Assembly (NCBI GenBank): GCA_025934715.1
Contig: JAICWR010000006.1
Span: 1 to 33,766 of the forward strand
Reading direction: 5' to 3'
Length of the DNA stretch: 33,766 nt
DNA from: Candidatus Saccharimonadota bacterium
GTDB lineage: Bacteria; Patescibacteriota; Saccharimonadia; Saccharimonadales; UBA10212
Shown in pieces: positions 22,215-30,154 of the stretch. Made by a program: the position numbers and the translations under genes. Below the pieces are notes generated by a model, which was not told where the DNA came from, did not search any database, and was given only the letters and a program-made list of their open reading frames with translations. How positions within the stretch are numbered: position 1 is the stretch's first letter; every line of letters starts with the position of its first letter.

Positions 22215-22924
22215 TATTGTCCCCCTTGCTGGGCCGGTTTCTTACCAGTGTCGCCATTGAATATCGGGTTGACCGAAGCCGGCGCATTCAGCACTGAGCG
22301 CGTGGTCGTCTCCTGCGGAACCTTCAATGACACCGACTGGGTGGCATTGAACAGCGCCGGGTCGAAGCTCGTGTCGATCGTATAAGTGGCTTCTTTATCA
22401 TTGCGGTCGATGCTGGTTAGCACCACGTTGCTGAACGCCTGGGTGCTATTGCTGTTTGTCGAGGTCGTGAAGGTAGTGAACTTAATGGTGTCGACGAATT
22501 TATTGACAGTTTCCACGCTATCGGCCGTGCCTACGAATTCCATGGTGTTGGCAGAAGTGTCCAAAGTCAGCTTGCCCAAATTGATTTTAGACGGGGTGAG
22601 TTCGGGCAAGTAATTGAACAGTCGTGAAACGATATGCTTGTTTTGGTGCAGGCTTGGCAAAGCCCCCAGTTGGTTCTGGATAGTCAATATTTTTTCGATA
22701 TTAGGGATGCTCTTAAGTTTTTGGCTGTAATTGTTTATTTGGTTGTTGGCGTCATTAAGCAGTTTTTTCTGGAGCACATCAACCGACAGAAAACTGATTA
22801 TGAATATCACTAGCACCACTAAGCAGGCCAGTGCCGACAGTCCGTAGACCACCCGTTTTTGGCGTTGGGCGCGGTTAAACTCCAGTTTCACATCCGGCAG
22901 CAGGTTAAACTGTACGACGCTCAT
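22214..22924 (-). CDS. pilN: Pilus alignment protein, PilN-like
   Basis: 236 aa. The N-terminus VVQFNLLPDVKLEF matches the conserved I-N-L-L-P motif by which PilN docks into a groove of PilM. A membrane helix (about 28-50), a coiled coil (about 52-90) and a ferredoxin-like domain (about 100-180) follow. The C-terminal about 50 residues are low-complexity and extend beyond most PilN proteins. It overlaps pilM by 4 nt and pilO by 1 nt, so translation is coupled. Confidence 0.88.
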   Translation of the reverse strand: MSVVQFNLLPDVKLEFNRAQRQKRVVYGLSALACLVVLVIFIISFLSVDVLQKKLLNDANNQINNYSQKLKSIPNIEKILTIQNQLGALPSLHQNKHIVSRLFNYLPELTPSKINLGKLTLDTSANTMEFVGTADSVETVNKFVDTIKFTTFTTSTNSNSTQAFSNVVLTSIDRNDKEATYTIDTSFDPALFNATQSVSLKVPQETTTRSVLNAPASVNPIFNGDTGKKPAQQGGQ

Positions 22925-23961
22925 GACCGCCTCTCAGCCAACCCGCAGGCCACACCTAAATGATTAGAAGCCGCCAGCAGTTCGTTCTGCCGGCTGGCCG
23001 GGAAAGAAACATTCCGCCAGGCGTTGCCGATTTCCACATTGACTCCGAACTTATTAGCCAGGTACAGCGGAAATTCCGGCAACGTGGAGGCGCCGCCGGT
23101 CACGATAATCCGCTCCAGTTTAGCCGTGGGGTACCGGTCCTGGAAGAATTTGATGGATTTTTCGATTTCTGAAACCAAGCCGTCCACCACGCCCACGATC
23201 GCTGAATACACCCTGCCCTCGAGCTTATCTTTATTCATACCGAACTTATAAACGAACTGTGTGGCCTGGGCAGTGTCCACGCCCAAACCTGTCACGGCCG
23301 AGCGGATTATGCCTTCGGTGCCTACGGGCATCGAGCGCGTCAGCCGCGGCGCGCCGTTAACGGCTATGACCAAGTCGGTCGTGCGGTCGCCTATATCTAA
23401 AACCATCTGCGGCTGGGTGGCATCGGGAGCCACCATGGCCCGCATCACCGCGAAGGTGTCAGGCTCAAATGCGATCACGTTAAAGCCTACGGCCTCCAGC
23501 ATATCCAGCCGGCTCTCAACGTACGAATTCGGCACGCTGGAAAGCAGCACTTCGGATTTAGTTGGTTCTTTGGGCGAATCTCCCAGCAGGACCCAGTCAA
23601 TCTTGGATTCGGCCAGCGGCGTTGGGATGAAAGAATCTGCCTGGTAGCGGATAGTTTTGGCCAGCTCGTCCTCGGACAGTTTTTCCATGTCCACCACTGT
23701 CGTGAAAACCCGGCTGGCCGGTACACCGACCGCCACGTTGCGGGTGGTGATGCCCATTTGTTTAATCAGCTCGGCAATGACACGCCCCAGCTTCTGCTGG
23801 TCGGCTTTGGAGTCACTGACGGCCAGGTTGCCGTCCACCGGCCCAGAACCATAGCGGTCGAGCGTTTTAATGGGGCCGGCGCCGCGCAGCTGCACAGCCC
23901 TGATGGACGATGTACCGATATCTAGTCCGAAAAAGTCCGATACCCCACTCAGTATGTCCAT
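22921..23961 (-). CDS. pilM: Pilus assembly ATPase-fold protein, actin-like
   Basis: 346-aa FtsA/actin-fold protein on the cytoplasmic face that binds PilN and connects to PilB. The phosphate-1 motif FGLDIGTSSIRAV lies at about 12-24, the phosphate-2 motif MVLDIGDRTTDLVI at about 190-203 and the adenosine motif IIVTGGASTLPEF at about 290-302. A TATAAT box 38 nt upstream and the 72-nt gap after the preceding gene suggest that transcription of the pilM-to-pilC operon begins here, although read-through from the upstream secreted protein gene is possible. Confidence 0.93.
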   Translation of the reverse strand: MDILSGVSDFFGLDIGTSSIRAVQLRGAGPIKTLDRYGSGPVDGNLAVSDSKADQQKLGRVIAELIKQMGITTRNVAVGVPASRVFTTVVDMEKLSEDELAKTIRYQADSFIPTPLAESKIDWVLLGDSPKEPTKSEVLLSSVPNSYVESRLDMLEAVGFNVIAFEPDTFAVMRAMVAPDATQPQMVLDIGDRTTDLVIAVNGAPRLTRSMPVGTEGIIRSAVTGLGVDTAQATQFVYKFGMNKDKLEGRVYSAIVGVVDGLVSEIEKSIKFFQDRYPTAKLERIIVTGGASTLPEFPLYLANKFGVNVEIGNAWRNVSFPASRQNELLAASNHLGVACGLAERRS

Positions 23962-23999
23962 ATTAATATTTGATTCTTATTTATTTATTACTTGCCTTG

Positions 24000-24005
24000 A
24001 TTATA
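24000..24005 (-). promoter_or_regulatory. -10 box of the pilM operon
   Basis: TATAAT on the minus strand, giving a leader of about 32 nt before the pilM ATG. The -35 region is poor. Confidence 0.45.
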
Positions 24006-24034
24006 GCATAAGCTCTTAGGTGCAAAACACTTTG

Positions 24035-26809
24035 TCAAAAGACCGGCGCCAGGCTGAACGTTCCCCGGTTGGCGCCGAATTGGGACGGCAGTGCCGGAGC
24101 GCCAATCACCATAGAGGGGACAAAGTTGAAGATCTCCGCCGGATTGCCGGTTATACCGCCGGGGTCACTGGATGGCGCGTCCAGCGTCCCGTGCGACCTT
24201 AACAGCACCAACCTCTGGGCGACCACAGCGCCGTTCACTACAAGCTGGTTATTGCAATGGCTCCCCACTACGCAAGTATAGAAGTTGCCGCCGCTGGTGT
24301 AGTTTGGCGGCTGGGGTTGCGCCACATACAGCCCGTCCAGCTCAGATACACCACTGCTCAAAGTAATATTGCCGCGGGCAATTATCGCCAAATAGGGGAT
24401 GTTGTTTTGGCTCGAGGGGTCAAAGTCCTTTCGGTAAAGAATGTCGGCGTTTATTGTCACATCGCCGTCAACAAACAAGGTGACTTGTTTGCCTTGTGGC
24501 ACCTGTACAGTACTATTGATTATTACACTGGAGCCGGATTTAAATTGGCATCTGTCAGGACAGACAGTGTTTATCTCGCTGTTTAGGTCTGTGGTATAAG
24601 GCTGCACTTTGTCGGGGCCTTGTGTAATTTGGGTATCGGTGAAGTAATCCTTGACACATTGGTTGGGAGGGCCGCCGTTAAGGTGGCCACCCATGTTGGT
24701 AGATCCATAACCGGCGATGTTGTTGGCAAAGACTGGGCGCTTCCCGCTGGAGACATCGCCACTAAAGAAACCAAGCGGACCCGTAGGCTGGCCAGGAATC
24801 GTGCCCATGGCTATGGCGCCAAAGTCTGTCCGTGAACCTCTATTGCTTGACTGCTTGCCAAATCCCACGATACTGCCGCCATAGCCGCTGGCGCCGGCGC
24901 TGACATAGGGCGGGTCGCCGGAATTACCGCAGCTGAGCGGGGTGTTGGTAAACGGATTATTGTTAGGGCTGGCAAAACCGCCGCCGGCACTGGCATCCCC
25001 GTTCCACACCTGGAAGTAAGGCAACGCATTTGCTGTAAAAGGTGCTGAGCAGGAAATCACATGGGCGTTATAAGTTGCGGTAGCTGTCAGGGTACCGTTG
25101 GAATTTATAATAGCTGTAATAAATACCGGCTGAGTACGCGTACTCCCTGCAGCCACTACGCTGCTGCCCGGATTCGGCGCACTAACACTACTGAGGCTCC
25201 CTGCAGGAACGCCTTGGTCCGAGCTATAAGTGACCGTTGCGCTAGTTGGGGTCGTATTTACAGTTGTAAAGGTAAATATAAATTTGCCTGTCTGTCCAAC
25301 TTCCGCAAGGCTGGGAGCAGCAGCAGAACAGGTTATCTTTACAGAGCCGCTAGTGCTACATTTGCCGTTTCCAAAGGGCACGGCTATGGCATCATTATTA
25401 ATACTGTCATAGAGCGTGTACGTCTCCGTTGCGTCGGCTGGTCTGGTGAACGAATGGGTAGCCGAGCCGTTTACAACGAAGTCACTTGTGAAGCCACCGG
25501 TAGCATCTGTCGGCCAGGCTTCACGGTCTGGGGTTTGCCTTACCTGGAAACCCTTTCCAAATGGGTATGGACCCTTATTAGTAATAGTAACAAGCACTTT
25601 AGTATCGGTTGCGTCCATGGGGTCCGGCGTGGCAGTGCAGGTAAACGTAGCGCAGTTAAATGGTGTTAGATTATATTTGCCGCTAATTTGTGAGATGCCT
25701 CCGTCCATAGCAATGAATATGGTATTTCTTTTACCGACAGCTTGTATCAGCAACCGGTAGCGGTAGTGGTTGTCAAAGGGTTGGGTCGGGAATTGCCCGT
25801 TTTCATTTGCCTGCAGTTCACCGGTTGTGAATATATCATTATTACCACTACCGTCTTTCGCGGTTTGCCAATTTGATACGTTATTTCGAGCGTCCACCCA
25901 GGTCTCCCGCTGTATTATCATCCGGATATTGGGATTCCAGGCGCTATTATTTGCATCCATATCCCTGTACTCTATCGTTCCGGACCTTGTTTGCCGGTAG
26001 TTAGTACATGATTCGTCGACTCCAAAGACTATTTGCTGGGTGAAAATCTGGCCGTTAGATAAATTCCCGGTCCTGTAGCCATAGCCGGTTTGATCGGCGC
26101 CAGACCCAATCTCTGAGTCTTGCGAGGTATTGGAAATCTGCACACGGAAAGAATTTTCACCTTGAATTGTGCCATTTTGGTTGACGGACACCCTTAGATA
26201 AACAACTTTGATATAACCCGATCCGGACACGCCGTTGGAGTCTACACTCTGGCCCCCGACTGACAAAGAGTCTCCTCTCCACCAGTGAATTCCGGAAAAA
26301 GTAACGGTAGTCGAACAGGCGGCCTGCGAGCCAACTGTTTGCGGCCCCTGGAAAACTCCAAAAGTAGTACTCCACATACTAAAGGTAGACGCCGGGCCGG
26401 AATTTGTACTGTTTTGGCTATAATCGGGATATTTTAAGCCTGTGTTAGGGTCTGTAGTTTGACAGTCCGGGCTGGCATTGGTAACTGTTATGGTAATGAT
26501 GTCCTGATTCCGAAGATAAATCGGGATATTGGCAGTTGGATGCTGGTATTGAGTATCATTACCTACGTCAAAAAATGGTTGGTGAGTGCCGGTGAAGGCT
26601 CCGCTGTTAGGCCATGTATTTGAGGGTGGGTTCTCGGCCACGCTGTTTGGCGCCGGCGCCTTCGAGCTTACAGTAGACCCGCTTGTCACGGGGGTAACGC
26701 AGCCGGCATCACCTGGTATACAAGCTGCGGATGCTTTTTTATACGGTATTGCTAAGGCTAAAAAGCATGCAAAAACAGTCAGCCCACTAAATAAAAGCCT
26801 TTTCTTCAC
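24035..26809 (-). CDS. Large secreted protein of the pilus locus, candidate adhesin or tip protein
   Basis: 924 aa. The signal peptide (about 1-28) has a basic start, a hydrophobic core and ASA before the mature protein. The body is rich in Thr, Ser, Asn and Gly, with several Ig-like beta segments (about 390-600) and more than ten cysteines, as expected for an exported adhesin. The C-terminal third (about 740-900) has VDGDVTINADI and IIARGNITLSSGVSELDGLYVA, a repeating beta pattern also seen in PilX-like surface proteins. No LPXTG or membrane anchor is visible. Its GTG start overlaps the stop of the upstream TPR-like gene by 1 nt, so translation is coupled. It precedes pilM. I do not recognise a named family. 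Confidence 0.75.
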   Translation of the reverse strand: MKKRLLFSGLTVFACFLALAIPYKKASAACIPGDAGCVTPVTSGSTVSSKAPAPNSVAENPPSNTWPNSGAFTGTHQPFFDVGNDTQYQHPTANIPIYLRNQDIITITVTNASPDCQTTDPNTGLKYPDYSQNSTNSGPASTFSMWSTTFGVFQGPQTVGSQAACSTTVTFSGIHWWRGDSLSVGGQSVDSNGVSGSGYIKVVYLRVSVNQNGTIQGENSFRVQISNTSQDSEIGSGADQTGYGYRTGNLSNGQIFTQQIVFGVDESCTNYRQTRSGTIEYRDMDANNSAWNPNIRMIIQRETWVDARNNVSNWQTAKDGSGNNDIFTTGELQANENGQFPTQPFDNHYRYRLLIQAVGKRNTIFIAMDGGISQISGKYNLTPFNCATFTCTATPDPMDATDTKVLVTITNKGPYPFGKGFQVRQTPDREAWPTDATGGFTSDFVVNGSATHSFTRPADATETYTLYDSINNDAIAVPFGNGKCSTSGSVKITCSAAAPSLAEVGQTGKFIFTFTTVNTTPTSATVTYSSDQGVPAGSLSSVSAPNPGSSVVAAGSTRTQPVFITAIINSNGTLTATATYNAHVISCSAPFTANALPYFQVWNGDASAGGGFASPNNNPFTNTPLSCGNSGDPPYVSAGASGYGGSIVGFGKQSSNRGSRTDFGAIAMGTIPGQPTGPLGFFSGDVSSGKRPVFANNIAGYGSTNMGGHLNGGPPNQCVKDYFTDTQITQGPDKVQPYTTDLNSEINTVCPDRCQFKSGSSVIINSTVQVPQGKQVTLFVDGDVTINADILYRKDFDPSSQNNIPYLAIIARGNITLSSGVSELDGLYVAQPQPPNYTSGGNFYTCVVGSHCNNQLVVNGAVVAQRLVLLRSHGTLDAPSSDPGGITGNPAEIFNFVPSMVIGAPALPSQFGANRGTFSLAPVF

Positions 26810-27318
26810 TAGCCTGCCCCGAGCTGTTTAAGCATTTTCTTATAGACATCCACGATTCCAGACGGGGCTCCGCTATTGGGCTGCTGGGCCTTAATAATCG
26901 CTTTTTTTAAGCTGCTGATTTCCAGGCTTTTGTCGCCTTTGGCTTTTGCCACACCTACCAGGTCATCCCACAATTCCCACGGCACATTGTTGTCAGGAAT
27001 CTTACTGGTTGCTTCTTTTAAAAGTGACTCTGCTTGGTTAAGGTTGCCGGCGGCTTCAGCCGCATTAACTGCTTCTATGTAATAATTAACAGCCGCCTTG
27101 TAGTTTTGAGAGCCAATGGCTTTCTGGGCGTTGCTGCTGTCGGTTGATGCAACCATGGCATTGCTTGGCCCCTTCGTGGAAAAGGAAGTAGGCTGTGAAG
27201 CTTTATGTTTGTTGTGTTCGGATAATCCGACTACTACAGCAATAACAATAATCGCTAGTATAGCTACGTATAAAATTCTTTTTTGGTTTAAGCGCCCGCC
27301 CATACTGAGCCTTCGCAT
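26809..27318 (-). CDS. Membrane protein with TPR-like domain
   Basis: 169 aa from the chosen start. A short basic N-terminus, one membrane helix (about 16-34), a Ser/Thr-rich linker and a helical region (about 65-165) follow. The helical region has tetratricopeptide-like pairs, such as YKAAVNYYIEAVNAAEAAGNLNQAESLL. It could be a scaffold for pilus assembly or export of the next gene's product; that is inference. I chose MRRLSMGG, 12 codons inside the tracked ORF, because a promoter (TTGCAG-17-TATAAT) ends 7 nt before it. Its stop overlaps the GTG of the 924-aa gene, so the two form a coupled unit at the head of the pilus locus. Confidence 0.7.
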   Translation of the reverse strand: MRRLSMGGRLNQKRILYVAILAIIVIAVVVGLSEHNKHKASQPTSFSTKGPSNAMVASTDSSNAQKAIGSQNYKAAVNYYIEAVNAAEAAGNLNQAESLLKEATSKIPDNNVPWELWDDLVGVAKAKGDKSLEISSLKKAIIKAQQPNSGAPSGIVDVYKKMLKQLGAG

Positions 27319-27325
27319 AGTAAGC

Positions 27326-27354
27326 ATTATAGGTATGAAAGCTAAAGCCTGCAA
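27326..27354 (-). promoter_or_regulatory. Leaderless-type promoter at the head of the pilus locus
   Basis: Minus strand -35 TTGCAG (27349-27354), a 17-nt spacer and a perfect -10 TATAAT (27326-27331). The ATG at 27318 follows after 7 nt. Confidence 0.7.
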
Positions 27355-27381
27355 TAAGTAAGAGAGAGTTTATATTTGTTT

Positions 27382-27409
27382 AGGCCCCGCGGTGTTAGCC
27401 GCGGGGCCT
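27382..27409. terminator. GC-rich terminator-like hairpin
   Basis: Perfect 11-bp stem AGGCCCCGCGG/CCGCGGGGCCT with a 6-nt loop, 17 nt after the stop of the secreted protein gene at 27427 (minus strand). The T-run is weak on both strands, so termination is probable but not certain. Confidence 0.6.
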
Positions 27410-27426
27410 TGTTGCCGAACCGTTCT

Positions 27427-28128
27427 TCAGCCAGTCGTGGTAGTTGTGGGCGGTGTTCCCGGAAGGCACGCCTGAGCGGTTTGGACTGGCGCATGAGCGA
27501 TCCTGACCCACCGCTTCTTGTGCCGGTACCTTCCCTGGGCCGTAACCTTGAAGCATTGACCAGGTTGTCCGCTGATCCAAAAGACTGCCCTGGGCAGGTT
27601 CCCCTCGCTGACGTTGACATTCTTCCACATTGGCACACCCTTAACGAAATGCCATTGCAGGTTCGTCTTGGGGATGCGCTTGTGATAGGTGCTCCGGTAG
27701 AAGGCGTCCGTGAAATGGGTCTTGTGGTCGCTGTCCTTCAGCAGTGTGACACCGCCCGACAAAAGCAGCTGCGACCACATAGCCGGAATGATGTCCTTCT
27801 TTCCTAGAACGTGATAGACCACCGATTCCCCGCCCCCGTAGTGAAAACCGATGACGTACTCGGCTTTGATTCCAGTTGAGGTAACTTCCTTCTTGATGGG
27901 ACCGAATATGCCCCAGTTCTCCATCAGCTCTGGGTAATCCTTGGCCCAGTGCGTCTGGGCCAGCGTCCTAGTGCTAGCGGCGTTGGCGTTCATGGTTGCC
28001 GATGCTGTCGTGGCCGCGATGAACGCGGCGCAGATAGCGACAACGGTATGCATGCGGCGGGGAGGCCAAGTGTCCGCAATCGCCCCCCTGGCCAGCCTTA
28101 CAGCCAGCCGTGTCATCTTGCGGCGCAT
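27427..28128 (-). CDS. Secreted protein of unknown function
   Basis: 233 aa from the chosen ATG. A basic N-terminus and hydrophobic segment (about 28-45, with ATTASA/NANAAS before a likely signal peptidase site) indicate secretion. The mature part holds an aromatic-rich domain (about 60-210) with two cysteines, QGRYRHKKRWVRIAHA near the end, and a Thr-rich tail. No family is recognised. The ATG three codons inside the tracked ORF is preferred because AAAGGGGG lies 7-8 nt before it. Base composition is GC-rich and Arg/Ala-rich at the start, unlike the S23 or 5936 genes. It stands alone between two hairpin-rich regions. Confidence 0.65.
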   Translation of the reverse strand: MRRKMTRLAVRLARGAIADTWPPRRMHTVVAICAAFIAATTASATMNANAASTRTLAQTHWAKDYPELMENWGIFGPIKKEVTSTGIKAEYVIGFHYGGGESVVYHVLGKKDIIPAMWSQLLLSGGVTLLKDSDHKTHFTDAFYRSTYHKRIPKTNLQWHFVKGVPMWKNVNVSEGNLPRAVFWISGQPGQCFKVTAQGRYRHKKRWVRIAHAPVQTAQACLPGTPPTTTTTG

Positions 28129-28323
28129 TCGCGCCACCCCCTTTCAAGGGCCAGTTAGAGTAGGTTCGGTTGAAAAAGTGCTCCAAAGGCTCGGGGAGCC
28201 ATGGATAATCTCAGTCTCAACCCAAACCCCTTGGTACTTATGTAATACCATCAACAGGGGTAGGAAATCAATTGCTTATGTTTTAAAAACATTCCCTGCC
28301 ACTCTTCTTTATCCAGCAGGGAA

Positions 28324-28345
28324 AATACTTAACTTGTTAAGTATT
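28324..28345. promoter_or_regulatory. 10-bp palindrome, possible operator
   Basis: AATACTTAAC and GTTAAGTATT separated by TT form an operator-like dyad 12 nt upstream of the -35 box of the putative structured RNA promoter. Confidence 0.4.
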
Positions 28346-28356
28346 CATTAGCGAAA

Positions 28357-28385
28357 TTGCATTAGCCTGCCGGCAGTGCTATAAC
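28357..28385 (+). promoter_or_regulatory. Promoter for the putative structured RNA
   Basis: Plus strand -35 TTGCAT (28357-28362), a 17-nt spacer and -10 TATAAC (28380-28385), giving a start near 28392. No credible ORF follows. Confidence 0.55.
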
Positions 28386-28391
28386 TTGAAC

Positions 28392-29055
28392 CAGTATTTG
28401 GAGTGTGGTCCAAAAACAAGTTCTTCGACAAGTTGTCCAAAAGAAATACAGGCTAGTTAGATTAGCGCCCGTTCGATGGCTGCTTGATAGCAAGTTATCG
28501 GACTAGAAGCGCTCCAGGCAGCCCGGGAAAACTACAGCCAGGCGGCAGCCGCCCTTCCCCTTCGCGGTTGTCGCTAAAACTCCGCAGGTGGACGGCCAAC
28601 GACCCCGGGCAGCGGCGGCGGTCACTTGTGCTTTATCGGCAAGTGGCCGCCACCGCAGTTAGCACTTTCTTCGCCCCGCCAGAAGAGACGCTTCGGGCGT
28701 CTCTCCTCCTCTCAGGGGCCCCCAGGGAGCGGCCGCACAGCACGGTCCCGAATCGCAAACGCGGCCGCTCCCCTTCCCAGTCCAAGTCGGCCTCCTCCGG
28801 CCACGGCAGAGGCTGCTTGCTGGCTGCCTGCTGTACAGTAGCCTCTGCCCCTTAAGCTTGCCTGCGACGATGTTGCGGTAGGTGGGAGACACCAACCGTT
28901 TTTGGCGCGGGCAGTGGCGACGGCGTTTTAATGCCCTCACGCTGTTGCCAGCGGCAGCCGGCGAATCGCGGCGCCGGCTGCCGCAAACTTCTTTTCGGAC
29001 AACCAAACCACTACACGGCTTCGCCCCTCAGCCAAATGAGGGGCTTTTTATTTTT
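28392..29055 (+). ncRNA. Putative long structured RNA, class unknown
   Basis: The segment of about 660 nt lacks a credible gene, has a plus-strand promoter at its left and ends in a strong plus-strand terminator. It contains many long stems. These are GGCGGTCACTTG (28617-28628) with 28640-28651, AGAGACGC (28684-28691) with 28697-28704, a 12-bp stem GGGAGCGGCCGC (28725-28736) with 28761-28772, GGCAGAGGCT (28805-28814) with 28840-28849, and a 13-bp stem GCGGCAGCCGGCG (28951-28963) with 28972-28984. The first stem has a U-G pair that forms only if the plus strand is transcribed. I found no RNase P (GAGGAAAGUCC), tmRNA or SRP signatures. The end points are inferred from the promoter and terminator. 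Plus ORFs here (28484, 28882) are low-complexity or overlap a better minus gene. Confidence 0.55.
29023..29055 (+). terminator. Strong Rho-independent terminator, plus strand
   Basis: GCCCCTCA (29023-29030) and TGAGGGGC (29037-29044) with a 6-nt loop are followed by TTTTTATTTTT. On the minus strand no U-run follows the stem, so this ends a plus-strand transcript. Confidence 0.85.
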
Positions 29056-29056
29056 A

Positions 29057-29650
29057 TTATTCCTCGGCCGCTGATTCTGTCTCAATTTCAGGCTGATTTA
29101 ATTCAGATTCAATGCCATCAAGCCACACTAGGTAGGCATGTTGCCTTACGCTATGCAGGGATTTCACATGCTCGATTAATAGCCCCAGCGGTATCCCTTC
29201 TTCTTTTGACACGCGCTCAAGTATCTCCAGCCGGCAGTCGTGTGGATAGCCAGCCATGACCTTATTAAAAACATTTACAGCCATCCTGTCAGCTATGTCA
29301 TGTCTCCGTTTTTCCTGGACTTCACGAATAATTTCAGATTCAGCTTCCAGATCAATATCAATTTCTCTAGCTCTTTTTAATACAGCCGGCCGGAGATCGC
29401 ACACCCGGCCGCCCTCCGCAAGGTAGATCCTTTCGGCAAATCGGACGATTGCCGATTTTCCAATTATGTAAGATGTACGCCGGCCACGGGTCAAGTCAGT
29501 GTCGTCTAACAACATTTCAGTTTGCTGGGTGTCAACTTCTTCGGACGTATAGGCGACTGAGTTTATCATCGATATCCGCAGAGATTCTTCTATCGGCTTA
29601 CCTCCGTAAAAGTCGGCGGGCCTGACTACTTTCACTAGGGGGGGCGTCAA
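29057..29650 (-). CDS. Hypothetical protein, C-terminal part of a probable frameshifted gene
   Basis: 197 aa as tracked, with no recognised domain. It is mostly helical and charged: KSAIVRFAERIYLAEGG (about 65-81), AREIDIDLEAESEIIREVQEKRR (about 92-114) and a C-terminal helix pair that ends in acidic residues. The start is a TTG inside the 151-aa ORF, with no Shine-Dalgarno, so independent initiation is doubtful. Both ORFs share the strand and cross within a 53-nt overlap that contains a run of seven C. Removing one C joins them into one protein of about 330 aa (reading RELDAPLVKVVRPADFYGG). I treat the pair as one broken or frameshifted gene, or as a case of ribosomal slippage. Confidence 0.55.
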   Translation of the reverse strand: MTPPLVKVVRPADFYGGKPIEESLRISMINSVAYTSEEVDTQQTEMLLDDTDLTRGRRTSYIIGKSAIVRFAERIYLAEGGRVCDLRPAVLKRAREIDIDLEAESEIIREVQEKRRHDIADRMAVNVFNKVMAGYPHDCRLEILERVSKEEGIPLGLLIEHVKSLHSVRQHAYLVWLDGIESELNQPEIETESAAEE

Positions 29651-30053
29651 GCTCCCTCCCCTCGAAACTTAACCCACCTCCAGCCGTAAGATAGCTATCG
29701 ATGGCAACACTGTAGAGTTTTTCGTATTCAAGAACCGGCAAGCCTGCTTGATCGAATGACTCATGTAGGCTTTGTAGCATATCAGTTAGTTGATTCGCGG
29801 CCAGTTCAATTTCTGCCGGGTTATTTATCATTTTTCGAATTATTGCCTCAAGCCAGGCGGCTTTTTGGATATTACTTAGCTTCGGGTGTTCGATAACAGA
29901 TTTCTCAAGATCTTTGAGTCTCTGCTCGGCTTCTTGTCTTAAGCTTTCGATATGCTCAGCATACCTATCAGCCGTAGATTCAGATTCCGTTACCTTACCG
30001 CGCGCAATATACAAAGCTTCTAAAGTAGGATACCTGGGGTCGTTTACATCCAT
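29598..30053 (-). CDS. Hypothetical coiled-coil protein, N-terminal part of a probable frameshifted gene
   Basis: 151 aa with an ATG start. It is helical throughout, with a coiled-coil-like stretch around residues 28-55 (ADRYAEHIESLRQEAEQRLKD) and further helices to 125. There is no membrane segment and no recognised family. After GRELDAPP the sequence changes to the Arg-rich SESSQARRLLRR tail and stops, while the other frame continues as an ordinary-looking protein. This is what a single-base indel at the C7 run (29638-29644) would produce. It probably forms one gene with 29057-29650. Confidence 0.6.
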   Translation of the reverse strand: MDVNDPRYPTLEALYIARGKVTESESTADRYAEHIESLRQEAEQRLKDLEKSVIEHPKLSNIQKAAWLEAIIRKMINNPAEIELAANQLTDMLQSLHESFDQAGLPVLEYEKLYSVAIDSYLTAGGGLSFEGRELDAPPSESSQARRLLRR

Positions 30054-30154
30054 TTGACTCCTTTGCAGATTAGTATCCCACCGCTATTGGCACCATTGCA
30101 AGCAATAGCAATTTACAGATTACAAAACCTAGTTGGGTTTAGTTGGCCCTGGCT

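Noticed and set aside
28484-28855. 123-aa plus ORF in the GC-rich hairpin region
   Set aside because: The translation is Arg/Ser/Pro-rich low-complexity sequence without a family pattern, and the DNA is dominated by perfect stems. It is better explained as structured RNA.
28480-29055. RNase P RNA or tmRNA
   Set aside because: A short stretch (AAAACTCCGCAGG...ACGGCCAA) recalls part of RNase P, but the universal GAGGAAAGUCC and ACAGAA...GGCUUAU elements are absent on both strands. No tmRNA tag or tRNA-like end is seen. A covariance search could still change this.
28882-29259. 125-aa plus ORF
   Set aside because: It runs through the strong terminator and into the opposite-strand gene at 29057.
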